DNA of 37,830 bases from Anthropogastromicrobium aceti (GCF_025567095.1 NZ_JAOQJH010000033.1), one strand, 5' to 3'; counted from the stretch's first letter, positions 23,214-31,985 are shown. Numbers and translations are program-made. Notes: generated by a model not told the origin, from the sequence alone.

Positions 23214-23514
23214 GGTACCCCTTCAAAAACCTAGGTTTTATGCGGTTTCCAGAGCCTGTTTTTGCAGGTATTTATCAGAATATTCTGACAACAGCTGTTT
23301 TTCGTGCATGTTAACATTTTGGACATATTTAATGAGGTTTACTTACCCTTGACACTGGATTAAGTATAGCACTAAATACAACCGTTGTCATCCTATTTTT
23401 CACTCTCTTGATAAGTTGAGCTGAGCAGTAACACGCTACCCTCTCGGGCTGCTGCTCAGACTCCTCTGCACAAAATGTATACTTTTGTTTATAGAACTTT
23501 TATAAAGTTTATAC
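23214..23514 (-). promoter_or_regulatory. Leader of array B, cassette 2
   Basis: Near-identical to 13841-14145. Promoter on the minus strand: ATGACA (23386-23391), 17 bases, TATACT (23363-23368). A conserved hairpin CTGAGCAG...CTGCTCAG lies at 23421-23459; its loop here contains CCCTCTCGGGCT, similar to the repeat stem. Confidence 0.75.
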
Positions 23515-23541
23515 TTTTTTGCCGGGGACAGGCACTGGATA
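23515..23541 (+). repeat. Interspersed motif, copy 13; right border of CRISPR cassette 2
   Basis: TTTTTTGCCGGGGACAGGCAC then TGGATA. Left: leader B. Right: IS3-type transposase lacking its first two thirds. Confidence 0.9.
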
Positions 23542-23806
23542 CGGTTGGATTCAGCGAATGGATGAATCTGGCCTGACAAGATCAATGTCCAAAAAGGGCT
23601 GTTCGCCAGATAACTCGGCATGTGAAGGATTTTTTGGACGAATGAAAAATGAAATGTTCTATGGCGAAAAATGGGATAAAATTTCAGTAGAAGAATTTAT
23701 CAGCATTATAAACCAATATATGCAATGGTATAGAGATAAAAGGATCAAACTGTCGTTAGGGGGTTTGAGTCCGATGGAGTATAGACGCAGTCTTGGAATT
23801 GCTTAA
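23542..23806 (+). pseudogene. IS3-family transposase (OrfB), C-terminal fragment
   Basis: About 87 residues of the integrase core end: GLTRSMSKKGCSPDNSACEG, FFGRMKNEMFYGEKW (with the catalytic Glu), YMQWYRDKRIKLSLGGLSP and MEYRRSLGIA. The DD part of the triad and orfA are absent. The sequence begins at the motif copy. The IS right end probably lies in 23807-23890, which holds no gene. Confidence 0.85.
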
Positions 23807-23897
23807 TTCAGATCCAAGAAAGCGTCCGCACCCCTTGCGCTTTCGCATCCGACAAGACCAGTGCAAACTTTTTATCAGAATTAACTTCTTTGTTTTC

Positions 23898-25829
23898 CTA
23901 ATCGTGTTTAATGTATTTAGTGATAGTATCGATTAATTCCTCCATGTTAATCGGCTTGGAAATATGGTCATTCATGCCTGAATTCAGGGATTCCTGAATA
24001 TCATCTATAAAAGCATTTGCAGACAAAGCTATAATTGGAATCGTAACTGCATCGGACCGCTCTATACCCAAGGCTCGAATGGCTTTTGCTGCTTGGTGTC
24101 CATCCATGTTTGGCATCATAATATCCATCAAAATAAGATCGTATATGCCTCGTGGATGATTTTTAAACAAATTCACAACTTCTTTTCCGTCTGATGCGCG
24201 TGTTACGGTCATACCAGCATCTTCCAGCATTATCGTAGCAAGTTCAGCATTTAGATCATTATCCTCAGCCATAAGAACATGAATACCCGTCAAATCTCTA
24301 TGCAGATGTTGTTTTTGTTCTGATTGAATAACCTGTTCTGGCAACTCCAGTGGGATCTCCACTGTGAATGTAGAACCTACACCTTTTTTGCTCTCAACAT
24401 CAATCGAACCGCCCATCATATCCACATATTTTTTTGTGATGGCCATACCAAGACCGGTTCCCTTATATTGAGTTCTGGCATTAGCATCATCTTCTTGTGA
24501 AAACGGATCGAATAATTTTTTCTGGAACTCTTCGCTCATGCCAATACCGTTATCTCGAACAACATAACGAGTTATGATATGTTTCTCATCCGTTCCTGGG
24601 TAACTGCTTATATCCAAAGTAATCTTTCCGCCGTCCTTTGTGAATTTCACAGCATTGCCAAGAAGATTCACCAAAACTTCTCGGATACGCACAACATCCG
24701 CAAGGACATATGGGTTCTTTGGGATTTCTCGATGTACTTCAAACTTAAGATCTCGATTATAAAGAAGTCCATTCATAATCGCCTGGACGTTATCTGTCAA
24801 TTGAGTAATGTCCACTGGCTCGGGCAAAATAGTAGCTTTTCCACTTTCAATGCGAGTAAAATCCAGAACGTCATTCAACAAAGAGAGAAGATGATTCGAA
24901 CTTTGTTGAACTTTCTCCAAGCTATCATGAATATCTGAAACCGTGTTCTGGTGAAGCGCAATGTTTGTAAATCCAATAATGGCATTCATCGGCGTTCTGA
25001 TGTCATGGCTAATACTAAGCAAAAACGCAGATTTTGCTTTGTTGGCAGCATCTGCTTCCTCAGCGGCGGTCATTAATAATTGTTTTTGTTTTTGCTCTTC
25101 TGCCTTGCTTTTCTGGTAAACATAATAGGTATATAGACAAATTAAAAGCAATACAGCTCCTGCGACTAAACCGCAGATGATGGAAATATGATTCGTCTTT
25201 TCAACCATTCCATAAGCCGATTGCATATCCATTTCAATGCAAAATGCGCCAATGATTTCTCCTGTCCCATCATGATTTGCACTTACAGGATAGCAAGCCG
25301 TAAAAATCGGACCCCATGTTGTATCAATGATATTATGAGAGTACACATTCTCCCCAGAAATAGCCCTATCAATATACGGAACCATTTCTTCCTCAATATA
25401 ATCTCCAGGGTGTCTTACATCATCCGCATCCGGATCCAAACCGTCTACCACATAAACTAGTTTTCCTTCTTCATTTTTTTTAGCGGTGTAAATATATCGA
25501 GTAGAATTCAGTGTTCTGATTTCATTGAAATATGAAGAAATATCCTTATATAATTGCTTCTTTTCATCAGATTGATCTTTGATTTGATCAAAATCTTCTT
25601 TGCAGATTCTTCCATCCACAAGTTTGTGTACTGCATCTGCACTCGCTGTGTCACGTGTGATTTCTGTTTCAAGAGCGGTCTTAGTGTAAGAACTTTGCAG
25701 AATATATGTGTACGACGCTATTACCAAAATCATCAAAAGTCCCGCAATCACAAAGATACTGCCTGTATTCTTCAGCCTAAGGAGTTTTTTCAAATTAATT
25801 CCTTCTTTTGTTTTCTTCATGCTGCTCAT
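23898..25829 (-). CDS. Hybrid sensor histidine kinase/response regulator
   Basis: The 643-residue membrane protein has TM1 at ~24-46, an extracytoplasmic dCache-like sensor (~47-213) and TM2 at ~216-237. A coiled coil follows, then HisKA with phospho-acceptor His275 (SISHDIRTPMNAI), HATPase_c with LLGNAVKFT, DNGIGM and GTGLGMAI, and a receiver with phospho-acceptor Asp569 (LILMDIMMPNMDG). No DNA-binding output is present, so signalling must go on to another protein. The ligand is unknown. GGAGG lies 6 bases before the ATG. It stands alone, with no cognate regulator beside it. Confidence 0.92.
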   Translation of the reverse strand: MSSMKKTKEGINLKKLLRLKNTGSIFVIAGLLMILVIASYTYILQSSYTKTALETEITRDTASADAVHKLVDGRICKEDFDQIKDQSDEKKQLYKDISSYFNEIRTLNSTRYIYTAKKNEEGKLVYVVDGLDPDADDVRHPGDYIEEEMVPYIDRAISGENVYSHNIIDTTWGPIFTACYPVSANHDGTGEIIGAFCIEMDMQSAYGMVEKTNHISIICGLVAGAVLLLICLYTYYVYQKSKAEEQKQKQLLMTAAEEADAANKAKSAFLLSISHDIRTPMNAIIGFTNIALHQNTVSDIHDSLEKVQQSSNHLLSLLNDVLDFTRIESGKATILPEPVDITQLTDNVQAIMNGLLYNRDLKFEVHREIPKNPYVLADVVRIREVLVNLLGNAVKFTKDGGKITLDISSYPGTDEKHIITRYVVRDNGIGMSEEFQKKLFDPFSQEDDANARTQYKGTGLGMAITKKYVDMMGGSIDVESKKGVGSTFTVEIPLELPEQVIQSEQKQHLHRDLTGIHVLMAEDNDLNAELATIMLEDAGMTVTRASDGKEVVNLFKNHPRGIYDLILMDIMMPNMDGHQAAKAIRALGIERSDAVTIPIIALSANAFIDDIQESLNSGMNDHISKPINMEELIDTITKYIKHD

Positions 25830-26043
25830 TCACATCCTCCAAATTCCGATTTGTTAATTTATTGTACCAAGCTGCTACGCAGCGGCTTGCCAACGCACTC
25901 TTTTTATGATATATTTTCATATAGGGTAATCGCATCATAATTTTCTGCTAATTTGCAAAATTGTTTCTTTTTCTAATTCAAGTTATATACAAATTATCAG
26001 AAAATAAGTTCGCAGTTTGGTACAATTGGAAAGAATCACATTC

Positions 26044-26080
26044 AGAGCAGTTCTGTTTTTTCTCAGAACTGCTCTTTTTG
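26044..26080 (+). terminator. Intrinsic terminator, plus strand
   Basis: AGAGCAGTTCTG and CAGAACTGCTCT form a 12-base perfect stem with TTTTTG after it. The T-tract is on the plus strand although no plus-strand gene ends here; it may be left from a lost gene. Confidence 0.7.
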
Positions 26081-26083
26081 TTT

Positions 26084-26324
26084 GCTCTGAATCTGATACT
26101 TTCCTAATGAATTTTAACACAAAATATAAGTGGTGTGTAGAGATGAAATATATCGTGCTTAATTTTCATACAAAAAATTTGTAACACCATCATATTACCA
26201 ATAAAAACTTGTAAAAACCTATATTGCTTTATAACACCACCGTAATACCGTGAAAAACTGAATGAAACCGACAACGAACCAGTCGTAATACCTTCGTCGG
26301 CTATGTTGACAGAGCAACTACAAA
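26084..26324. other. AT-rich intergenic stretch with two diverged direct repeats
   Basis: TAACACCATCATATTACCA (about 26182) and TAACACCACCGTAATACCG (about 26233) are similar 19-base units ~51 bases apart. No gene is supported here. Confidence 0.35.
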
Positions 26325-26350
26325 TTTGCCTGGGACAGGCACTGGATGCC
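26325..26350 (+). repeat. Interspersed motif, copy 14
   Basis: TTTGCCTGGGACAGGCAC then TGGATGCC. Left: AT-rich upstream region. Right: amidohydrolase stop 100 bases away; GC content rises. Confidence 0.85.
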
Positions 26351-26451
26351 TTCTGGTATACATCTTGTTCTATATTTTTACTGAAATCAAAAAAAAGCAG
26401 AGCCTGCTCCACTCAGACTCTGCCTCTCACTTTTTTCTTTTTATACTGCCG

Positions 26452-28062
26452 CTATTCTTCTACTTCTCTCTCATAAACGATCTCACCGCCAAGAACTGTC
26501 ATATCCACTTTCGTGGCCTTGATCTCATCCGGGTCGATCTCATAGATATTCTTCTCGAGAACTACGAAGTCCGCATTTTTTCCCACTTCGATGGTTCCGT
26601 TCTCGTCTTCTGTATAGGAAGCGTAAGCTGCGTTTTTTGTAAAAAGCTTCACCGCTTCGTCTACGGATATTTTTTCGGATGGGATCCAACCTTCCTGTGG
26701 CTGACCGCTGATATTTTTGCGGGTAACTGCAAAATAAATATTCTCCATTGCATCAAAGCTTACCACAGGAGCATCCGAGCCGCCGGACGTATGGATTCCC
26801 ATATCCAGCATACTCTTCCATGCATACACCTTATCCATACGTTGTGCGCCGATGGCAGGTTCCACTGTGTTCATATCCAGATCGATAAATACCGGCTGGA
26901 TATATGCCAGCAGATCCTGGTCTTTCATCCCCTGCAAAATACGCGGATTGGTGATCTGGCAATGCACGATACCATGTCTGCCCTTTTTGTTATCCTTCCG
27001 GTAAGGAGATTTCGCAGCTGCCTCAATGACCATATCCATGGCACGATCGCCTATACAGTGTACCGCCGCCTGCATCTGATGCCGGTCAAAAAAAGCAAAC
27101 AGATCGTCAAGCTCATCCTGACTGAATGTGATGATCCCGGTATTTTCCGGCGAATCCTCGTAAGGCTCATTCATGGCCGCTGTTCTTGCACCAAGGGAAC
27201 CATCCTGGATCAGCTTCATCGGTCCAACAGTAAAGTGATCTCCCCTCTGCCCGGTACGATATCCTTCCTCGATAAAAGCCTTCGCATCCTCCGCCCGCTC
27301 AAAAAGGCACTGCTCATAATGGCGGATACTCAGCTCTCCTCTGGCATCCAGTGCCTTGTAGGCGGCCATGATCCGACGCCAGTTTTTTCCCGGAAGAGAG
27401 GCAAGATCATCGGACTGTACACCTGTAAATCCACATTCATTCAGCTTCTTCGCACTGTATCTGATGTAGCCTTCCACTTCTTCCTGGGATGGTGCTTCCA
27501 ATACGGAAGAATAAAACTGTACTGCATTCTCCTTCAGAAGTCCGGTATCCAGATCAACCTCCTTCTCAATCTCCGGAAACTCCGGGATTTTTTTCAGAAG
27601 CTCCAGACCACAGCTGTTGCACACAGCCACATGCCCGCAGACACGCACCATAATGATGGGGATTTCCGTTGAGAGTGCATCCAGCTCATCCTTATGCGGA
27701 TAGCGCGGCTTATCAAAATGCTCCTCATTCCAGCCTCTGCAGTAGAGCCAGGTCAGCTTCTGACCTTTACTCTCCTCCAGTCTTTTTTTTGCTGCAGCAA
27801 GCATTTCCTCAACACTTGTGCAGTCAAACAGTTTCACAGATCTTTCCACAAATGCATAATGCAGCATATGCATATGTGTATCCACAAAACCGGGCAGCAT
27901 CAGCCTTCCCTTAAGGTCAATCTGTTTTTTGCAGGAAAAATCTTCCGCTTCTTTATCAGTTCCCACAAAAACGATCCGGCCATTTTCGATTCCCACAGCC
28001 TCTGCCACTTTTTCACTGTTATCCAGTGTTCTTATACATCCGTTAAAAAAAATCGTATCCAC
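26452..28062 (-). CDS. YtcJ-like metal-dependent amidohydrolase
   Basis: The 536-residue cytoplasmic hydrolase of the amidohydrolase_3 group starts IFFNGCIRTLDNSEKVAEAV. Metal ligands are seen in LPGFVDTHMHML, the later AVHCIGDRAMDM, and the C-terminal SGGSDAPVVSFD. Members hydrolyse N-substituted amides or formamides; the substrate is unknown. Full length. It is enclosed by motif copies at 26325 and 28111 with nothing else between, so it is a single-gene cassette. It is visibly GC-richer than the flanking AT-rich sequences. Confidence 0.88.
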   Translation of the reverse strand: MDTIFFNGCIRTLDNSEKVAEAVGIENGRIVFVGTDKEAEDFSCKKQIDLKGRLMLPGFVDTHMHMLHYAFVERSVKLFDCTSVEEMLAAAKKRLEESKGQKLTWLYCRGWNEEHFDKPRYPHKDELDALSTEIPIIMVRVCGHVAVCNSCGLELLKKIPEFPEIEKEVDLDTGLLKENAVQFYSSVLEAPSQEEVEGYIRYSAKKLNECGFTGVQSDDLASLPGKNWRRIMAAYKALDARGELSIRHYEQCLFERAEDAKAFIEEGYRTGQRGDHFTVGPMKLIQDGSLGARTAAMNEPYEDSPENTGIITFSQDELDDLFAFFDRHQMQAAVHCIGDRAMDMVIEAAAKSPYRKDNKKGRHGIVHCQITNPRILQGMKDQDLLAYIQPVFIDLDMNTVEPAIGAQRMDKVYAWKSMLDMGIHTSGGSDAPVVSFDAMENIYFAVTRKNISGQPQEGWIPSEKISVDEAVKLFTKNAAYASYTEDENGTIEVGKNADFVVLEKNIYEIDPDEIKATKVDMTVLGGEIVYEREVEE

Positions 28063-28110
28063 TGTTTATTTTTCCTCTTTTTCTTTTTCTTTTTTATCCT
28101 CGTAGAAAAG

Positions 28111-28131
28111 TTTTTTGCCGGGGACAGGCAC
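28111..28131 (+). repeat. Interspersed motif, copy 15
   Basis: TTTTTTGCCGGGGACAGGCA then CTTTTT. Left: start region of the amidohydrolase, ATG ~48 bases away. Right: HD-GYP gene cut off at its C-terminus. Confidence 0.9.
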
Positions 28132-28166
28132 TTTTTGGTTTGTTTAACTTTGCAGAATTAAACTGG

Positions 28167-28672
28167 CTAGATGAAATGGCATTGCTGGATGCGTGGTCTG
28201 TCCTCGATTAATGCCTGATAAATATCAATACATGCCATAATACGTTCCGGCTCATTTAATTCAGCTGCGGTTTTTCCAAAAGGATACCCTTTTCCATTTA
28301 ATTTTTCATGATGGAAAGCTGCCCAGTCTCGTATTTCTTCAAAATCATTAACCTCTGATAATATAAGGTATGTATAGCCAGCATGATTCTTCATTTTTGA
28401 AAATTCATCATCCGTAAGCTTATCCGGTTTTTCTAAAATTTCATTGCCTACTGCCATCTTCCCAATATCATGCAGTGCACCAGCCAGATAAATTTTTTGC
28501 ACATTAATAGAATCATATCCGATATATTGAGCAAAAAAAGCTGCTTTTTCAGCCACTTCTATAGAATATCTGCTTGTAAAAGAAGATTTATAATCTACAA
28601 TCTTTGCAAAAAAATCTGCGACATTTTTACACGTTTTCCAATCAAAAACCTGTTTTTGTCTTGGGATAATCT
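28167..28672 (-). pseudogene. HD-GYP-type phosphodiesterase fragment
   Basis: A minus-strand frame without a start encodes a helical HD domain: KNVADFFAKIVDYKSSFTSR, then AGALHDIGKMAVGNEILEKP (HD pair), AAFHHEKLNGKGYPFG (HHE..GxGYP signature) and CIDIYQALIEDRP, where it stops. Full HD-GYP proteins, which degrade c-di-GMP, have further helices here and an N-terminal sensor. Both ends are missing; the C-terminal cut lies 40 bases from the motif copy at 28111. Activity is unlikely. Confidence 0.8.
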
Positions 28673-28717
28673 CTCATAGTTTCATTTCAAAAGAATTATC
28701 ACTTAAACATATAAAAG

Positions 28718-28766
28718 ATTCAGAATGTGTGAATGCATAAAAAAAGGCATTCACACATCCTGAATC
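28718..28766 (-). terminator. Terminator of the peroxide-defence operon
   Basis: Long stem GATTCAG...GTGTGAATGC / GCATTCACAC...CTGAATC. The minus strand continues with TTTTATATG, so it terminates leftward transcription coming from perR-hrb/rbr-ldh. Confidence 0.75.
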
Positions 28767-28843
28767 GAATAATCAATCCCTATTTTTTAAAAGGTACTGA
28801 CATATAAAATTCCAACTGTTATTTCCAGATCCCGTGTTATTTC

Positions 28844-29517
28844 CTACATTGCAATTCCATAATATGTAGCGTGCTTTTTGTTTATAATCTCATAAGCACT
28901 GTTCTTGACTGCTGTAGCTATTTCTGCCGTGTTTTCCTTGTGCTTGTAATGTCCACACATTTCACTTAATGGAACACCAGATACATTGGATTATGACCAT
29001 GCTACAACTTCGCTGTCTCCATGCTCTCCAAGCTTATATCTTAATCTGGCACTATCTAACACAGTACCCGATCCAATAACCCTGTTTTCTGGAAGTCCTG
29101 ATAACTTTATGGCTACCTGAGTCAGGATATCTACCGGATTCGCAACTACAAGCATGATACCTGCAAAATTTCTCTTTGCTATTTCAGGAATGATTGACTT
29201 AAATATTGCTACATTTTTATTTACGAGATCAAGCCTTGTCTCTCCCGGTTTCTGTCCCGCTCCGGCAGATATAACAACAATTGCAGCATCAGCCACATCA
29301 TCATAATCTCCGGCATATATTTTCATCGGACTCGCAAATGGAATACCATAACTGATATCCATCGCTTCTCCTTCTGCCTTATTCTTATCTGCATCGATAA
29401 GGGCAATCTCTGTAAACAAGCCACTCTGCATCAGAGCAAATACCGATGCAGAACCAACAAAGCCACAGCCTATCATTACTGCTTTTTTGAATTAATCACT
29501 TTCTTCTTCGTAATAAT
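28844..29517 (-). pseudogene. ldh: L-lactate dehydrogenase remnant
   Basis: The main open piece (28991-29476) has the NAD-binding loop IGCGFVGSASVFALM, LIDADKNKAEGEAMD and VVANPVDILTQVA of LDH. It is broken by a frameshift before the first ATG (a TAA in the original frame near 29491) and by a TAA at 28991, where the family has a small residue in VAWSGA. Further LDH sequence follows (SGVPLSEMCG, ENTAEIATAVKNSAYEI), with an internal gap and an end at YYGIAM, ~75 residues short. AAGGAGATGAG remains upstream, 3' to the hrb-rbr gene, so it was once the third gene of that operon. Confidence 0.85.
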
Positions 29518-29526
29518 CTCATCTCC

Positions 29527-30708
29527 TTAATAATTCTCTTCATGTACTTCAAAATAGCTCTGTGGATGATTACATACCGGACATACTTCAGGCGCCTTAG
29601 TTCCTACCACAATATGTCCGCAGTTACGGCATTCCCATACCTTAACTTCGCTCTTTTCAAATACCTGTGAAGTTTCAATATTCTTAAGAAGTGCACGATA
29701 TCTTTCCTCATGGTGCTTCTCAATCTCACCTACTGCCCTGAATTTTGCTGCAAGCTCAGGGAATCCTTCTTCCTCAGCTGTTTTAGCAAAGCCTTCATAC
29801 ATATCTGTCCACTCATAATTTTCGCCTTCTGCCGCTGCCGCCAGGTTTTCCTTTGTATCACCAATTCCTGCTAATTCCTTGAACCACATCTTTGCATGTT
29901 CTTTCTCATTATCTGCAGTCTTTAAAAACAATGCTGACATCTGCTCGTAACCTTCCTTTTTCGCTACAGAAGCAAAATAGGTATACTTATTTCTTGCCTG
30001 TGATTCCCCTGCAAATGCCTCCTGTAAATTCTTCTCTGTCTGTGTTCCTGCATATTTGTTTGCTGCCATCTCTTTTACCTCCGTTTTCTTTACTACTTTT
30101 TCAAAATCTGATGCCGGGTGCTTGCACAAAGGACATATAAAGTCATCTGGTAATTCCTCGCCTACATATTCGTATCCGCAAATTCTGCAACGCCATATTG
30201 TCTGACTGTCCTCTGTTTTTCCAACCTCCTGTGGCTTAGGCTTAATATTATTCTGATAATAATCATATGTTACTGAAGGAACATTGCTTAAAACTTCCAT
30301 ATCGGTTATCTCACCGATAAACATCGTATGTGAACCCAAGTTCTCTGTTTTAGTAACTGTCACAGAAATGTATGCATTTGTACCTTCTGTAATATAATAA
30401 ATACCATTTGTGCCCCTGGCACACTGCTCAAATGCTTCAAACTTATTGGTATCTCTTCCTGATTGGAAGCCAAAATGTTTAAACAATTCAAATTGTGCCT
30501 TCTGACTTAAGACTGATACAGTAAATTTTCCGGTTCTTTGAATCATATCATGCGTATAATTTGCCTTATTTACACAGATACTTAACTGGTTTGGTTCCGA
30601 AGCTACCTGAATGGCTGTATTAATGATGCATCCGTTATCTTTTTCTGCTTCTTTAGCGGTCAATATAAACAGTCCATAACTCAACTTATACATTGCTTTC
30701 CTATCCAT
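29527..30708 (-). CDS. Flavin reductase-rubredoxin-rubrerythrin fusion (Hrb-Rbr)
   Basis: The 393-residue protein joins a complete Hrb (flavin reductase ~1-155, rubredoxin Cys174/177/192/195) to a complete rubrerythrin starting at MAANKYAGT (~213). The diiron four-helix bundle has AFAGESQARNKY, ADNEKEHAKMW and AVGEIEKHHEERY. The C-terminal rubredoxin has Cys360/363/376/379. This puts NAD(P)H-flavin input, electron carriers and peroxide reductase in one chain, presumably for direct H2O2 reduction. Its ATG overlaps the perR stop by 8 bases (co-translated). It is homologous over its first half to the hrb at 1929-2561. Confidence 0.9.
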   Translation of the reverse strand: MDRKAMYKLSYGLFILTAKEAEKDNGCIINTAIQVASEPNQLSICVNKANYTHDMIQRTGKFTVSVLSQKAQFELFKHFGFQSGRDTNKFEAFEQCARGTNGIYYITEGTNAYISVTVTKTENLGSHTMFIGEITDMEVLSNVPSVTYDYYQNNIKPKPQEVGKTEDSQTIWRCRICGYEYVGEELPDDFICPLCKHPASDFEKVVKKTEVKEMAANKYAGTQTEKNLQEAFAGESQARNKYTYFASVAKKEGYEQMSALFLKTADNEKEHAKMWFKELAGIGDTKENLAAAAEGENYEWTDMYEGFAKTAEEEGFPELAAKFRAVGEIEKHHEERYRALLKNIETSQVFEKSEVKVWECRNCGHIVVGTKAPEVCPVCNHPQSYFEVHEENY

Positions 30709-31108
30709 GCTGTTCCTCCTTTACCTTCTCCCTGCATTTCGGGCAAATGCCTTTAAATGAAATATCATAATCCACAAATTCAATTCCATGAGTGTTATGA
30801 ATTCTTTCCAACAAATCCGGTATTTGATCCATATCCACATCAAAAACTTCACCACACTTTATACATCTTACATGGTAATGATTTTTCAATGTAAAATCAA
30901 ATCGGTTCGATCCATCCAGAACTTCAACCTTTCTTAATGCACCTTCCTCTACCAATATATCAAGATTTCTATATACAGTTCCTTTTCCAATTGTTGGATA
31001 TGCTTCTTTTATAAATTCATACACTTCATTTGCCGTAACGTGTCTTCTCATTTCGTATACGGTATTTCTTACAAGATCTTTTTGAATGGTATTTCTCCTA
31101 CTTGTCAT
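30701..31108 (-). CDS. perR: Fur-family peroxide regulator (PerR-like)
   Basis: The 135-residue protein has a winged helix (~1-80) with TIGKGTVYRNLDILVEEGAL, a regulatory metal region HYHVRCIKCGEVFDVD, and a C-terminal second CxxC (CPKCREKV). The two CxxC pairs form the structural zinc site. The context of Hrb-Rbr, YaaA and Bcp favours PerR over Fur or Zur. GGAGGAC precedes the ATG. A palindrome overlapping its own promoter suggests autoregulation. First gene of the operon perR-hrb/rbr-ldh remnant. Confidence 0.85.
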   Translation of the reverse strand: MTSRRNTIQKDLVRNTVYEMRRHVTANEVYEFIKEAYPTIGKGTVYRNLDILVEEGALRKVEVLDGSNRFDFTLKNHYHVRCIKCGEVFDVDMDQIPDLLERIHNTHGIEFVDYDISFKGICPKCREKVKEEQHG

Positions 31109-31117
31109 TTGTCCTCC

Positions 31118-31140
31118 TTATTAGGATTAGTTCTTAATAA
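31118..31140 (-). promoter_or_regulatory. PerR-type operator of perR-hrb/rbr
   Basis: TTATTAGGA-TTAGT-TCTTAATAA: half sites match at 8 of 9 positions. It lies 2 bases downstream of the -10 box, over the likely transcription start, and is shared with hrb (2577-2603). Confidence 0.65.
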
Positions 31141-31142
31141 GG

Positions 31143-31171
31143 ATTGTATACCACTATCATCCTTTTGTCAA
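31143..31171 (-). promoter_or_regulatory. perR promoter
   Basis: On the minus strand, TTGACA (31166-31171), 17 bases, TACAAT (31143-31148). Confidence 0.75.
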
Positions 31172-31235
31172 TAAAAATAGTAATAATTCTCATTATTATA
31201 AAAGCTACCAAACTGAGCATCTTTTACCTGAATAA

Positions 31236-31985
31236 CTATTTTATTTTGCGTTCAAATACATATTCTGAATCTGAAGATAAATCAGTCCTAAACGAATATC
31301 CGAGTCTGTCAAATTTCTGAATCTCCACCGGATTTTCAATATTATTTTCCGCTATGAATCTGACCATTTCACCACGAGCCATCTTGGCATAGGTACCTTT
31401 TGTTACCAATTTATCTCCGGATAACTCACAAAATAAAATCGTAATATATCTGTCCTGTGGTGTCAGATACTTTTCTATACATTTTGAGTATTCTTTTGAT
31501 GCAAGATTAATGATAATCCTACTGTCATCGATTACTGAGCGGTATAACAATTCTCCCCAGTACTCATACAGATTTTTTGCATCTCCAATTCCAATCTTTG
31601 CCTGCATTTCAAGACGATAAGGAGTCACACCATCCATTGGTTTTAAAATGCCATAAAACGCAGACAAGATTCTTAAATGATTTTGCAAATACTCAAACTG
31701 CTGGATTTCAAACACAGATGGTGCCATATATTGAAATGCAATCCCTTCATATGCTAAAACAGCCGGAGTAAGCCTGTTATAAAGATTCATATTTTCCAAT
31801 CTGTTAAAGCTCTGCTCTGCAATCTTGTCATTACATTTCCAGATAGCTTTCAGTTCTTCTTTTGATTTGCTTTTCATCCAGTTTAATACTTCTGCTGTCT
31901 TATCAATATAGACAGGCAATTCAACCGTAGCTAAGTTATCGGTATCTACAATCATCTTTTTTGCAGGTGATAAAATAATCTTCAT
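31236..31985 (-). CDS. yaaA: Peroxide stress protein YaaA (DUF328)
   Basis: The 249-residue cytosolic protein starts MKIILSPAKKM, diagnostic of YaaA, followed by LAYEGIAFQYM, SAFYGILKPMDGVTPYRLEM and a C-terminal KMARGEMVRFI. In E. coli YaaA lowers free intracellular iron and protects DNA during H2O2 stress. Full length. Its ATG overlaps the bcp stop at 31985, so the two are translationally coupled, and they sit directly upstream of the PerR operon. Confidence 0.9.
   Translation of the reverse strand: MKIILSPAKKMIVDTDNLATVELPVYIDKTAEVLNWMKSKSKEELKAIWKCNDKIAEQSFNRLENMNLYNRLTPAVLAYEGIAFQYMAPSVFEIQQFEYLQNHLRILSAFYGILKPMDGVTPYRLEMQAKIGIGDAKNLYEYWGELLYRSVIDDSRIIINLASKEYSKCIEKYLTPQDRYITILFCELSGDKLVTKGTYAKMARGEMVRFIAENNIENPVEIQKFDRLGYSFRTDLSSDSEYVFERKIK

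Noticed and set aside
22802..23234. Open frames of 93-113 codons across the CRISPR arrays
   Set aside because: Repeated translation of the CRISPR repeat (CPLGLIPHFY-like units), not genes.
26104..26412. 102-codon minus-strand frame across motif copy 14
   Set aside because: Reads through the motif; no domain and no ribosome site.
26326..27672. 448-codon plus-strand open frame opposite the amidohydrolase
   Set aside because: It begins inside the motif, has no ribosome site, gives low-complexity His/Ile/Leu-rich protein, and is the antisense shadow of a recognisable enzyme.
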